Assembly (NCBI RefSeq): GCF_014650595.1
Contig: NZ_BMVG01000007.1
Coordinates: 248,001 to 312,000, forward strand
Length of the DNA: 64,000 bases
Source of the DNA: Streptomyces alanosinicus
Lineage (GTDB): Bacteria; Actinomycetota; Actinomycetes; Streptomycetales; Streptomycetaceae
Direction of reading: 5' to 3'
Of the stretch, positions 1 through 9,900 are shown in pieces; position 1 is the first letter of the stretch; every line of letters starts with the position of its first letter. The notes beneath the pieces were generated by a model that was not told the DNA's origin, made no database searches, and was given only the letters and a program-made list of their open reading frames with translations. A program made the position numbers and the translations under genes.

Positions 1-2565
1 CGTCAGCAAAAGCATGCCGCCGATGCCGGTGACGAGCTTCTGCGGCCGCTGCAGCACATCGAGCATCCGCGGTACGACACCGGCGAACAGCGAGCGCACG
101 CGCGTGACGACGAATTTCCGCAGGAACGGCACCGAGGTCACCACGAGCACCAGTACCGCCACCGTCAGCAGACCCGCGATGACCGTCCGGGACGGCGACA
201 GTGACGGCGTCTTCTCGGTGCCGGTCAGATAGCCGAAGGACAACAGCATCAGGATGTGACAGCCGAGCCCGAACAGCTGCGACGCGCCGACGCTCGCCAC
301 CGCGAGACCCGCGCGTACGCCGGCGCGCTGCAGGAAGCGCGTGTTGAGGGCGACACCGCCGACCGCGGCCGGCGCGACGATCTTCACGAAGGACCCGGCG
401 ACCTGCGCCGCCACCGTCCGCAGGAACGGCACCCGCTCCGGCACGAAGCCCAGCAGCGCCATCGCGGCGGCGACATAGCTGAGCGCGGAGAACGCCACCG
501 CGGCGAGCACCCAGCCCCACTGGGCCTGCGCGAACAGCGTCCCGAACTCGATATGGGTGAGCTGCGTCAGCAGGTAGTAGGCGCCGATCGCGCCCGCGAT
601 GAAGCTGATGAGCGTGCGTGGGCGCACCCGCTCCAGCCGGGCTGGCTCCACGGGGGCCTGCGGCCTGATCCGCAGCACCTCGTGCCGGATCTGGGTGAGC
701 AGATCCTCCTCACGGGCCTCTTCGAGGGCTTCGTCCAGGGCCCGCCGCTCCGCCCGCTGCTCGGCGCGTACGGCCTTCTTGTCGGGCTTTTCCAGGGCCG
801 GTCCGCTCGGCTCCGAGGACTCCTCCGGGCGGGCCTGCTTGGCCTGCCGGGACGCCTCCAGGACCGCTTCGCGTTCACGCTGGGCGCGCTCGCGGGCCAG
901 CCGGCGCAGCGTCGCGCGCGTGGCGCGCGTCAACGCGATCGGCTGGAGCATCGGCAGACAGTCGGCGACCGCGTCGGGGCCGAGCACGCCGACCGCCGAG
1001 GCCACCGCCCGCTCGGCGCCGACCCGCAGCCCGAGCGTCGTGACCAGCTGGGCCACGTCCATGCGCAGCAGCAGCTCGCCGGCCGCGATCTCGCCGCCGC
1101 GCAGCTCGGTGAGGATCACCTTGCCGGAACGATCCACCAAGATCGCGTCACCTGCGAGCCTGCGGTGCGCGATGCGCCGCGACTGCAGGGCCTGCACCTG
1201 GTGCCAGGTGTTGCGCAGCAGTTCGTCGGTGATCTCCTCGCCGGTCAGCGAGTCCAGCATGCGCCCGCCGGTGTGCTCGTAGACGAGCATGACGGCGTCG
1301 GGGCCGAGTTCGGAGGTGGCGATCAGCTTGGGCGCGTTGGCGCCGGCCGCGATCGCCGCGTACGCCAGCAGCGCCTCCTGCTCCAGCGCCTGGCGCAGCG
1401 ACTGGAGGCTGGAGCGGGTGGCGAATCCGCGCAGGGTGAGATTGCGCCACGCGCGGTAGAAGAAGCCCTGCGCCTGCTGCTCCCGGTCCACGACCGTGAC
1501 GTCCAGCGGCGGGCCGTCCTCCAGGGTGACGAAGTAGCGCCGGCCCCGGTCGCCGTTCTCCGACTCCACGGCCTCTTCGCGGCCCGCGGTGACGGGGTGG
1601 AAGCCGACGTGCCTGAGGCCCGCCATCAGGGTCTGGCCCGTGGGGCGGACGTTGGGGGAGCCGACCGCGTACAGCGTGCCGTAGGCGATGGTCCAGCCGA
1701 TCAGCACGGTCAGGATGATCGAGAACGGGGTCGTGTAGCCCGTGACCAGCATCGAGAACGCGTCGAGCAGCAGCACGATCCACAGCACCGCGCGCCATCG
1801 GGGCCTGCGGGACATGCCGACGGCCGTCATGTAGGCGATGACGGGTGCCAGATAGCCGTGCACGGGGTCGGTCAGGGCGTGGATGTCGCCCGGTGAGGGC
1901 TGGGTGAGCGCTTCCTGGATCGAGTCAGGGGCGGCTCTCGCGACCCACAGATCGGTCGCGAGGGTCACTCCGTGGGCGAGGACGGCCGCGAGGACGCCGT
2001 CGGCGATGCGCAGCCCGTCCCGTTTGATCAGCCGTTCGATCGCGAAGGCGACCGGGACGAGCAGGATCGCGATGCTGGAGGCCAGTCCCGCGAACCTGAT
2101 CAGCAGGTCGGGGGCCTGTCCGGTGCCCTTGTTGATGTCCTGTTCGAGACCCGAGGTGGTGCCGTGCGCGAAGGCGGCGATCGCGAGCAGTACGACGATG
2201 GCGAGCACGCCCACCAGACACCGCATGAGGTCGGAAGGGCGGTGCACGCGCGCGGGGAGCAGCGGTTCGTCACCCTCCACGGCCTCGGCGTGCGGATCGT
2301 CGTCTGCGCCCGGGCCGTGCCCGGGGGGCGTGTTCTTTAGGACGTGCGCCCCCTCGGTCGTGTGGTCGTCGCCCTCACGCGCGCGTGTGCCGTCGTTCTC
2401 CGCGCCGTCGTGCTCACGGGTTTCCGTGCTGTCGTGTGCACGCCGACCGGAGCCCTGGCGTCGTGCGTCGTCGCTGCTCCTGCCCGTCTCGCCGGCGGTG
2501 TCGGGGCGTGCGGCGGCGCCAGGGGTGCCTGCCCCGCCCTCGGGGGGCACGCCCTGCTGCTTCAT
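1..2565 (-). CDS. Lysylphosphatidylglycerol synthase-type membrane protein with kinase-like middle domain (C-terminus cut by window)
   Basis: An open frame runs without a stop from ATG 2565 to the window edge, giving 855 visible residues. In order: a charged, low-complexity N-terminus (about 1-110); a run of hydrophobic helices (about 114-290); a soluble domain resembling a degenerate protein or aminoglycoside kinase (about 330-500); an Arg/Glu-rich, probably coiled-coil linker (about 550-640); and a second block of helices like the LPG_synthase_TM (UPF0104) family. In the kinase-like part the catalytic loop reads HRRLAGDAILVD and the DFG position reads ELRGG, so it looks inactive. Family members lie in the cytoplasmic membrane, and some act as lipid aminoacyl transferases or flippases. 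The soluble aminoacyl-transferase (GNAT) domain of true MprF is not seen in the visible part. It is divergent from the alkyltransferase-like gene. The family call is good; activity is unknown. Confidence 0.8.
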   Translation of the reverse strand, partial: MKQQGVPPEGGAGTPGAAARPDTAGETGRSSDDARRQGSGRRAHDSTETREHDGAENDGTRAREGDDHTTEGAHVLKNTPPGHGPGADDDPHAEAVEGDEPLLPARVHRPSDLMRCLVGVLAIVVLLAIAAFAHGTTSGLEQDINKGTGQAPDLLIRFAGLASSIAILLVPVAFAIERLIKRDGLRIADGVLAAVLAHGVTLATDLWVARAAPDSIQEALTQPSPGDIHALTDPVHGYLAPVIAYMTAVGMSRRPRWRAVLWIVLLLDAFSMLVTGYTTPFSIILTVLIGWTIAYGTLYAVGSPNVRPTGQTLMAGLRHVGFHPVTAGREEAVESENGDRGRRYFVTLEDGPPLDVTVVDREQQAQGFFYRAWRNLTLRGFATRSSLQSLRQALEQEALLAYAAIAAGANAPKLIATSELGPDAVMLVYEHTGGRMLDSLTGEEITDELLRNTWHQVQALQSRRIAHRRLAGDAILVDRSGKVILTELRGGEIAAGELLLRMDVAQLVTTLGLRVGAERAVASAVGVLGPDAVADCLPMLQPIALTRATRATLRRLARERAQREREAVLEASRQAKQARPEESSEPSGPALEKPDKKAVRAEQRAERRALDEALEEAREEDLLTQIRHEVLRIRPQAPVEPARLERVRPRTLISFIAGAIGAYYLLTQLTHIEFGTLFAQAQWGWVLAAVAFSALSYVAAAMALLGFVPERVPFLRTVAAQVAGSFVKIVAPAAVGGVALNTRFLQRAGVRAGLAVASVGASQLFGLGCHILMLLSFGYLTGTEKTPSLSPSRTVIAGLLTVAVLVLVVTSVPFLRKFVVTRVRSLFAGVVPRMLDVLQRPQKLVTGIGGMLLLT

Positions 2566-2751
2566 GGTCTCTTCTTGGTCTCGTATCACCAGTCACCGCC
2601 CGCACGATGGTGGCATGCCCCGCCGGCACACGGGGGCATCAGGGTGCGGATGCGCGGGCGCACAGTCTGCCGGAAGCGCCGTCCGGGGGCGAGAGGGCCG
2701 TACTTCGCGGCCCGCGCCGCGCTGTCGGTGCGGTGCGGCAGGATGGGACGA

Positions 2752-3138
2752 ATGAGCGAGCAGAGCCCTGCCGAGGACACCCGCGAGGAGTACGCGGACG
2801 AGCTGCCGGAGTACGCCGAGCGGGTCCTCCAGGTCGCGGAGCGGATTCCGCCGGGGCGGGTCATGACGTACGGCGATGTCGCCGAGTGGCTCGACGAGGG
2901 CGGTCCGCGCCAGGTCGGCCGGGTGATGTCCCTGTACGGCGGCGCCGTCCCGTGGTGGCGGGTCGTACGAGCCGACGGAGTGCTGCTGCCCGGGCACGAG
3001 CTGGGCGCGCTCGCCCACTACCGCGCGGAGGGCACGCCGCTGAAGGAGGCGGCCAGGAGCGCCGAGGGCCATCTGCCGCGACTCGACATGCGGCGGGCCC
3101 GCTGGGACGGCGGGGTGGGCGCGGAGGGTCACATCTGA
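2752..3138 (+). CDS. MGMT-fold alkyltransferase-like protein (ATL)
   Basis: This 128-residue protein matches the DNA-binding C-terminal domain of O6-methylguanine methyltransferase (IPPGRVMTYGDVA, QVGRVMS). The acceptor motif PCHRV reads PWWRV near residue 67. Loss of the cysteine is the hallmark of alkyltransferase-like proteins, which bind O6-alkylguanine without repairing it and recruit nucleotide excision repair. Function is inferred from the family. ATG 2752 follows a GGGACG stretch; the in-frame ATG at 2743 is an alternative. It lies just upstream of the AdnAB helicase-nuclease genes, a DNA-repair context, but 257 bp separate it from adnA, so a shared transcript is not certain. Confidence 0.85.
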   Translation: MSEQSPAEDTREEYADELPEYAERVLQVAERIPPGRVMTYGDVAEWLDEGGPRQVGRVMSLYGGAVPWWRVVRADGVLLPGHELGALAHYRAEGTPLKEAARSAEGHLPRLDMRRARWDGGVGAEGHI

Positions 3139-3395
3139 CAGCTTCCGCCATCGGATGCCGTCGGGGAGAGCCCGTGGCTCGTACGGGTGACATGGGGGAC
3201 GTCCGCGGCATGACGTACGTTCGTGTGGTGTGGGACGCGCGTGGCGCGAGCGCCGCGAGGGAAGAAGCGGAAGCCCTGCTTCCGTCCGACGCGGCGGCGT
3301 AGCGTCGGCGGCACGTGTCCCCCTCACCCCGCGGCCACCGCCACGCACGCGTGACCGCCCGCCCACCAGTACAACCACCAGGACCGGCCAACCAC

Positions 3396-6300
3396 GTGAG
3401 CTCCTCTTCCTCCACCGGACGCCTGTCGCACCCCCCGGTGCGACAGGGGGGCCGTGGCGCTTACCGACTGGTCCGTACCCCGCCGGCTGCCATCGACCCC
3501 CCTCCTCTTGACGCGGCACAGCGCGCCGTGGTTGACCACCGGAGCGGACCCCTCCTCGTCCTCGCCGGGCCCGGCACCGGCAAGACCACCACGCTCGTGG
3601 AGTCCGTGGCCGCCCGGATCGCCCGCGGCGCCGACCCCGAGCGCATCCTGGTGCTGACGTTCAGCCGCAAGGCCGCCGTCGACCTGCGTGACCGCATGGC
3701 CCGGCGCATCGGTGCCGCCCGCGCGCCCCGGGCCACCACCTTCCACTCGTACTGCTACGCCCTGGTGCGCGCCCAGCAAGACGGCGGTCTGTTCGCCGAG
3801 CCGCTGCGTCTGCTGTCCGGCCCCGAGCAGGACGTCACCGTGCGCGAGCTGCTCGCCGGTCAGCCCGAGCTGGAGCGGCTCGGCCTGACCCATGTCCGCT
3901 GGCCCGACGAACTGCGCGCCTGCCTGACCACGCGCGGCTTCGCCGACGAGGTCCGCGCGGTCCTCGCCCGCAGCCGCGAGCTGGGCCTCGGCCCCGACGC
4001 GCTGGACGCCTTCGCCCGCCGTATCGGCCGCCCCGACTGGCGCGCCGCCGCCGCGTTCCTCGCCGAGTACCTGGACGTGCTCGATCTCCAGGGTGTGATC
4101 GACTACGCGGAACTGGTCCACCGCGCGGTCCTGCTCGCCCGCCGCCCCGAGACCGCCGCACGGCTCGCCGCCCAGTACGACGCCGTGTACGTCGACGAGT
4201 ACCAGGACACAGACCCCGCGCAGGTACGGCTCCTGCACGCGCTGGCCGGCAATCGAGCGGTGCAGTCCGAAGGGCTTCCGCAAGAGGGTGGCGGCGGGCG
4301 AGGGGCAGGCCGCACCCTGGTCGCCTTCGGCGACCCCGACCAGTCGATCTACGCCTTCCGGGGCGCCGACGTGAACGGCATTCTCGACTTCCCGGCGGCC
4401 TTCCCGCGTCCCGGCGGCCGCCCGGCGCCCATAGCGGTGCTGCGCACCTCACGCCGCTCCGGCGCCGCCTTGCTCGCCGCCACCCGTCTGATCACCCAGC
4501 GCATGCCGCTGCCCCGGCTGCCCGCCGAGAAGGTCCGCGCCCATCGCGAACCCGCCGCCGTACGGGACGGGGGCCGCGTCGAGGTCTACACGTACCCGAC
4601 GGCCGGTACGGAACTGGACAACATCGCGGACATCCTGCGCCGCGCACACCTGGAGGACGGCGTCGCGTGGAGCGACATGGCCGTCCTGGTGAGGGCCGGA
4701 TCCCGCACCCTGCCGACCCTGCGCCGCGCCCTCACCACGGCCGGCGTCCCGCTGGACATCGACGGCGACGACCTGCCCCTGCGACACGAACCGGCGGTGG
4801 CCCCCCTGCTGGCGGCCCTGCGTGCGGTGGCCAGGGCGGAGGCCGGGTGGCACGAGGAGAACAGCGCCGGGTCCGCCGAGGACGCCGCCCCCGAAGAGGC
4901 CCCCGAAGGAGCATCTGAAGAGGCCGCTGAAGAAGCCGCTGAAGGGGCCGTCGAGCAGGTCCGCGACGCCGCCTCCTGGCTGGACACCGAGACCGCGCTC
5001 ACCCTGCTCGCCTCGCCCCTCGCCGGCATGGACCCGGCCGATCTGCGGCGCCTCGGGCGTGCGCTGCGCGAGGAGGAGCGCACGGCGGGCAACCCGTTGC
5101 CGCCCCCCTCCGACGTCCTGCTCGCGCGGGCGCTCGCCGAACCCGAGCGCCTGGCCGTGCACGACCCGGCGTACGCGCGCGGCGCACAGCGCCTCGGCGC
5201 GCTCCTGCGCACGGCCCGCGAGCGCCTGGCCGGCGGCGGCACGGCCGAGGAGGCGCTGTGGGACCTGTGGGACGGCACGCCGTGGCCCGCGCGCCTGGAG
5301 CGGGCCGCCCGGCGCGGCGGCGCGGCCGGCCGCAACGCCGACCGTGACCTGGACGCCGTGTGCGCGCTGTTCGCCACCGCCGCGCGCGCGGAAGAACGCA
5401 CCGGAGGACGTGGCGCCCTGAACTTCCTGGAGGAGGTCGAGGCCGAGGACATCGCCGCCGACACGCTCGCACGCCGCGCGGTGCGCCCGGACGCCGTCCG
5501 CCTGATGACCGCGCACCGCGCCAAGGGCCTGCAGTGGCGCCTCGTCGTCGTCGCCGGCGTCCAGGAGGGCCTGTGGCCGGACCTGCGCCGCCGCGGCTCC
5601 CTCCTGGAGGCCGACCGCATCGGCCGCGACGGACTCGCCGAACCGCTCACCCCGGGAGCACTGCTCGCCGAGGAGCGCCGCCTGTTCTACGTCGCCGCCA
5701 CACGCGCGCGTGAACGCCTCGTCGTGACCGCCGTGAAGGCGCCCGCAGAGGACGGCGACCAGCCGTCCCGCTTCCTGACCGAGCTCGGCGTCGAACCCCG
5801 GGACGTCACCGGCCGGCCCCGCCGCCCGCTGTCCGTGGCCGCGCTCGTCGCCGAGCTGCGCGCCACCACGGTCGACCCGCGCGCGTCCGCCGCGCTGCGC
5901 CAGGCCGCCGCCCACCGGCTGGCCCGGCTCGCCGCCCTCGCCGACGAGGACGGCCGTCCGCTGGTGCCCGCGGCGCACCCCTACCGCTGGTGGGGCATGT
6001 ACGACCCGACCGAGAGCAAGGTGCCGCTGCGCCACCGCGACCACCCGGTCGTGCTCTCCGGCAGCGCCCTCGACCAACTGGCCAACACCTGTGCGCTGCA
6101 GTGGTTCCTGGGCCGTGAGGTGAAGGCCGACGCCCCGGCCACCGTGGCGCAGGGCTTCGGCAACGTCGTGCACGTCCTCGCCGACGAGGTCGCCTCCGGC
6201 CGCACCGCGGCCGACCTCGACGTCCTGATGGAACGGCTGGACTCGGTGTGGAACGCGCTCGCCTTCGACGCGCCCTGGAAGTCGCAGCAGGAGAAGGACA

Positions 6301-6848
6301 ACGCGCGCGTGGCGCTCGAACGCTTCCTGAACTGGCATGTCCTGGACCGCACCGGGCGCACCCCGGTGGCGAGCGAGCAGGACTTCGACGTCACCCTCGA
6401 AGCGGGCGACTACCAGGTCCGCATCCGCGGCCAGATGGACCGCGTGGAGACGGACGACGACGGCCGCGCCTACGTGGTGGACTTCAAGACAGGCAAACAG
6501 GCGCCCAGCGCCGCCGAGGTGGCCCGCCACCCTCAGCTCGCGGTCTACCAGCTCGCCCTCCACGAGGGTGCCGCGGACGAGGCCTTCGACGGCGTACGCC
6601 CCGAACCCGGCGGCGCGGAACTGGTGCACCTCAGACAGGGCGCCGCCAAGCGCGACGGCGGCGAGACGCTGCCCAAGGTGCAGTCGCAGGAGCCGCTGTC
6701 GGGGGAGTGGGTCGGCGAGCTGCTGGCCACCGCCGCCGGCAAGGTCCTCGACGAACGGTTCGCACCGAACACCGGCCAGCACTGCACACACTGTGCCTTC
6801 CGCGCCTCGTGCAGTGCCCGGCCCGAGGGGCGGCACGTCGTCGAGTGA
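3396..6848 (+). CDS. adnA: AdnA-like helicase-nuclease subunit (UvrD/RecB family)
   Basis: Large SF1A helicase fused to a RecB-type nuclease, the first half of the actinobacterial AdnAB break-resection machine that replaces RecBCD/AddAB. The Walker A motif GPGTGKT lies near residue 58, Walker B (YVDEYQDTD) near 264, and the helicase motif TAHRAKGLQW follows later. The nuclease motif VVDFKTGK lies near 1029 with PQLAVYQLAL after it. A cysteine in NTCALQWF (about 898) plus HCTHCAFRASC near the end (about 1129-1139) form the four-Cys pattern of an AddB/Cas4-type iron-sulfur cluster. An acidic Glu/Ala-rich insert sits near residues 490-530. Start: GTG 3396 gives an N-terminus beginning (M)SSSSST; the in-frame GTG at 3315 is a longer alternative, and neither has an ideal ribosome site. 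adnB follows after 114 bp. Confidence 0.9.
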   Translation: MSSSSSTGRLSHPPVRQGGRGAYRLVRTPPAAIDPPPLDAAQRAVVDHRSGPLLVLAGPGTGKTTTLVESVAARIARGADPERILVLTFSRKAAVDLRDRMARRIGAARAPRATTFHSYCYALVRAQQDGGLFAEPLRLLSGPEQDVTVRELLAGQPELERLGLTHVRWPDELRACLTTRGFADEVRAVLARSRELGLGPDALDAFARRIGRPDWRAAAAFLAEYLDVLDLQGVIDYAELVHRAVLLARRPETAARLAAQYDAVYVDEYQDTDPAQVRLLHALAGNRAVQSEGLPQEGGGGRGAGRTLVAFGDPDQSIYAFRGADVNGILDFPAAFPRPGGRPAPIAVLRTSRRSGAALLAATRLITQRMPLPRLPAEKVRAHREPAAVRDGGRVEVYTYPTAGTELDNIADILRRAHLEDGVAWSDMAVLVRAGSRTLPTLRRALTTAGVPLDIDGDDLPLRHEPAVAPLLAALRAVARAEAGWHEENSAGSAEDAAPEEAPEGASEEAAEEAAEGAVEQVRDAASWLDTETALTLLASPLAGMDPADLRRLGRALREEERTAGNPLPPPSDVLLARALAEPERLAVHDPAYARGAQRLGALLRTARERLAGGGTAEEALWDLWDGTPWPARLERAARRGGAAGRNADRDLDAVCALFATAARAEERTGGRGALNFLEEVEAEDIAADTLARRAVRPDAVRLMTAHRAKGLQWRLVVVAGVQEGLWPDLRRRGSLLEADRIGRDGLAEPLTPGALLAEERRLFYVAATRARERLVVTAVKAPAEDGDQPSRFLTELGVEPRDVTGRPRRPLSVAALVAELRATTVDPRASAALRQAAAHRLARLAALADEDGRPLVPAAHPYRWWGMYDPTESKVPLRHRDHPVVLSGSALDQLANTCALQWFLGREVKADAPATVAQGFGNVVHVLADEVASGRTAADLDVLMERLDSVWNALAFDAPWKSQQEKDNARVALERFLNWHVLDRTGRTPVASEQDFDVTLEAGDYQVRIRGQMDRVETDDDGRAYVVDFKTGKQAPSAAEVARHPQLAVYQLALHEGAADEAFDGVRPEPGGAELVHLRQGAAKRDGGETLPKVQSQEPLSGEWVGELLATAAGKVLDERFAPNTGQHCTHCAFRASCSARPEGRHVVE

Positions 6849-6962
6849 GCCGCCGCAGACGGGGGAGTGACGTACGGCACCAAAGCCGCTGACCTGCGCT
6901 TCTTCCTCCGCGGGCGGCCGTCCGTCCCCGACTGTCAGTGCTCGGCACTAGCCTTTTCCGAC

Positions 6963-9900
6963 ATGCCCGCCCGTATCGCCGACCCCGAGCAGCTCAAAGA
7001 GCTTCTCGGCATCCCGTTCACCCCGGAGCAGACGGCCTGCATCATCGCGCCGCCCGCCCCGCAGGTGATCGTGGCCGGAGCCGGATCGGGCAAGACCACC
7101 GTGATGGCCGCCCGCGTGGTCTGGCTGGTCGGCACCGGCCAGGTCGCCCCGGACCAGGTCCTCGGCCTGACCTTCACCAACAAGGCCGCCGGCGAGCTGT
7201 CCGAACGCGTCCGCAAGGCGCTGGTCAAGGCCGGTGTGACCGACCCGGATGTCATCGACCCGGACAACCCGCCCGGCGAGCCGGTGATCTCGACGTACCA
7301 CGCCTTCGCCGGCCGCCTGCTCACCGACCACGGCCTGCGCCTCGGTCTGGAGCCCACCTCCCGGCTGCTCGCCGACGCCACCCGCTACCAGCTCGCCGCG
7401 CGCGTGCTGCGCGAGGCACCGGGCCCCTACCCCGCGCTGACCCGCTCCTTCGCCGACCTCGTCAGCGATCTGCTCGCCCTCGACTCCGAACTCGCCGAGC
7501 ACCTCGTCGAGCCCGAGGAACTGCGCGCCTGGGACGCGGACCTGCTGCGCACCCTGCACAGGGCCAAGCTCACCAACGCCGATCTGCGCAAGGTCCCCGA
7601 GACGGCCGCCGCCCGCCGTGAACTGGCCGACCTCGTCCAGCGTTACCGGGCCGCCAAACGCGCACGTGACCTGCTCGACTTCGGCGACCAGATCGCCCTG
7701 TCCGCCCGGCTCGCCCGCATCCCCGAGGTGGGCCGGCTGCTGCGCGAGGAGTTCCGCGTGGTGCTCCTGGACGAGTACCAGGACACCTCGGTGGCCCAAC
7801 GCGTCCTGCTGGCAGGCCTGTTCGGCGGCGGTACGGGCCATCCGGTGACCGCGGTCGGCGACCCCTGCCAGGCCATCTACGGCTGGCGCGGCGCCTCCGT
7901 CGCCAACCTGGACGACTTCCCCGCGCACTTCGCGCACGCCGGCGGTCACCTTGCTACCCGGCAGGCGCTCAGCGAGAACCGCCGCAGCGGCGGCCGCCTC
8001 CTCGACCTCGCCAACGGCCTCGCCGAGCCGCTGCGCGCGATGCACGCGGGCGTGGAGGCGCTGCGCCCGGCCCCCGGCGCCGAGCATGAGGGCATGGTCC
8101 GCTGCGCCCTGCTGCCCACCCACGCCGAGGAGATCGACTGGATCGCCGACTCGCTCGCCCACCTCGTGCACACCGGCACGGCCCCCGGCGAGATCGCCGT
8201 ACTGTGCCGCACGGCGACCGACTTCGCCGAGATCCAGGGCGCCCTGGTGGCCCGGGACATCCCCGTCGAGGTGGTCGGTCTGTCCGGACTGCTGCACCTG
8301 CCCGAGGTCGCCGACCTCGTCGCCGTCTGCGAGGTGCTCCAGGACCCCGGTGCCAACGCCGCCCTGGTGCGGCTGCTGACCGGCCCGCGCTGGCGCATCG
8401 GCCCCCGCGACCTCGCCCTGCTGGGCCGCCGCGCCCGGCTGCTGGTCGCCCACACACGCGCGCGCGACACCGACGACCCGGACCGCCGGCTCGCCGAGGC
8501 CGTCGAGGGCGTCGACCCGGCCGAGGTGATATCGCTCGCGGACGCCCTGGACACCTTCCTCGAATCGCCCGTCGACGGCGAGGGGGACGACGACGGGCTG
8601 CCGTTCTCGCCGGACGCGCGGGTGCGCTTCGCGCGCCTGGCCGCCGAACTGCGCGACCTGCGCCGCTCACTGTCCGACCCGCTGATGGACGTACTGCACC
8701 GCGTCCTCGCCGTCACCGGCCTGGAGGTGGAGCTGTCGGCGTCCCCGCACGCGCTGGCCGCCCGCCGCCGCGAGACCCTGTCCAACTTCCTGGACGTCGC
8801 CGCCTCCTTCGCGGCGAGCGACGGCGAGGCCACCCTGCTCGCCTTCCTGGGTTTCCTGCGCACCGCCGCGCAGTACGAGAAAGGCCTCGACAACGCCCTG
8901 CCCGGCGGCGAGAACACCGTCAAGGTGCTCACCGCCCACAAGTCCAAGGGCCTGGAGTGGGACGTCGTGGCCGTGCCCGGGCTGGTCAAGGGCACGTTCC
9001 CCAGCGCACAGGGCCGCGAGAAGTGGACCGCGCAGGCCAAGGTGGTGCCGCACGCCCTGCGCGGCGACACCGACACGCTGCCCGACGCCGACAGCTGGGA
9101 CGCGCGCGGCATGAAGGCCTTCCACGAGGCCATGAAGGACCACCAGCACACCGAGGAGCTGCGCCTCGGCTACGTCACCTTCACCCGCCCCCGCTCCCTG
9201 CTGCTCGGCTCCGGCCACTGGTGGGGGCCGAGCCAGAAGAAGCCGCGCGGCCCCTCCGACTTCCTCCAGGCCCTGTACGACCACTGCGCCGCCGGACACG
9301 GCGAGATCGAGGCATGGGCAAGGGAGCCCGCCGAGGACGAGGAGAACCCCGCCCTGCACACGGCCGCCGCCGACCAGGTGTGGCCGCTGCCGCTGGACGC
9401 CTCCGCCATGGCCCGCCGTCGCGCGGCCGCCGAGACCGTCCTCGCCCACCTGGACGCCCTCGCCGCCCACGACACCGGCCGCCCGCCGGCCGCCCATGAC
9501 CCCGCCGCCCTCGACGACCCGGACTGGCCCCCGCCCCCGGACGACGACCCCTACGGCGGCGAGCCGTACGACGCTCCTCACGGCGGCGAGCCCTACGACG
9601 AGCACGGCGCGGACCTCCCGCACGACGAGGACCCCTTCGACGAGGACCCTTTCGGCGACGAGGAGCCCCCGTACGACACGGACGCGCGCGCCCCGTTCAT
9701 CCCCGCCCCGGGCACTCCCGCCCCGGACGCCCCGAGCCCGGGCACCCCCGCAGGCCGGGACGCCCGGAGTGCCGGCCGGCCCACGGTCCCGCACCAGGCC
9801 CCCACGGTCCCGCACCAGGCGCGCCCCCCGCGGAACCACCCCGGCCCCGATGAACCCCAGCCCCAGCCCCTCACCGACCTCACTCCCGAGGAGGCCCGCA

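Noticed and set aside
256..1896. Plus-strand ORF of 546 codons opposite the LPG-synthase-type gene
   Set aside because: Composition is Arg/Gln/His-rich without domains and it is the antisense shadow of a gene with clear transmembrane and domain structure; such long shadows are expected at this GC bias.
3192..3302. A 36-codon ORF upstream of adnA beginning MGDVRGMTYVR
   Set aside because: Composition is plausible, but no clear ribosome site and no way to test conservation here; not supported well enough to annotate.
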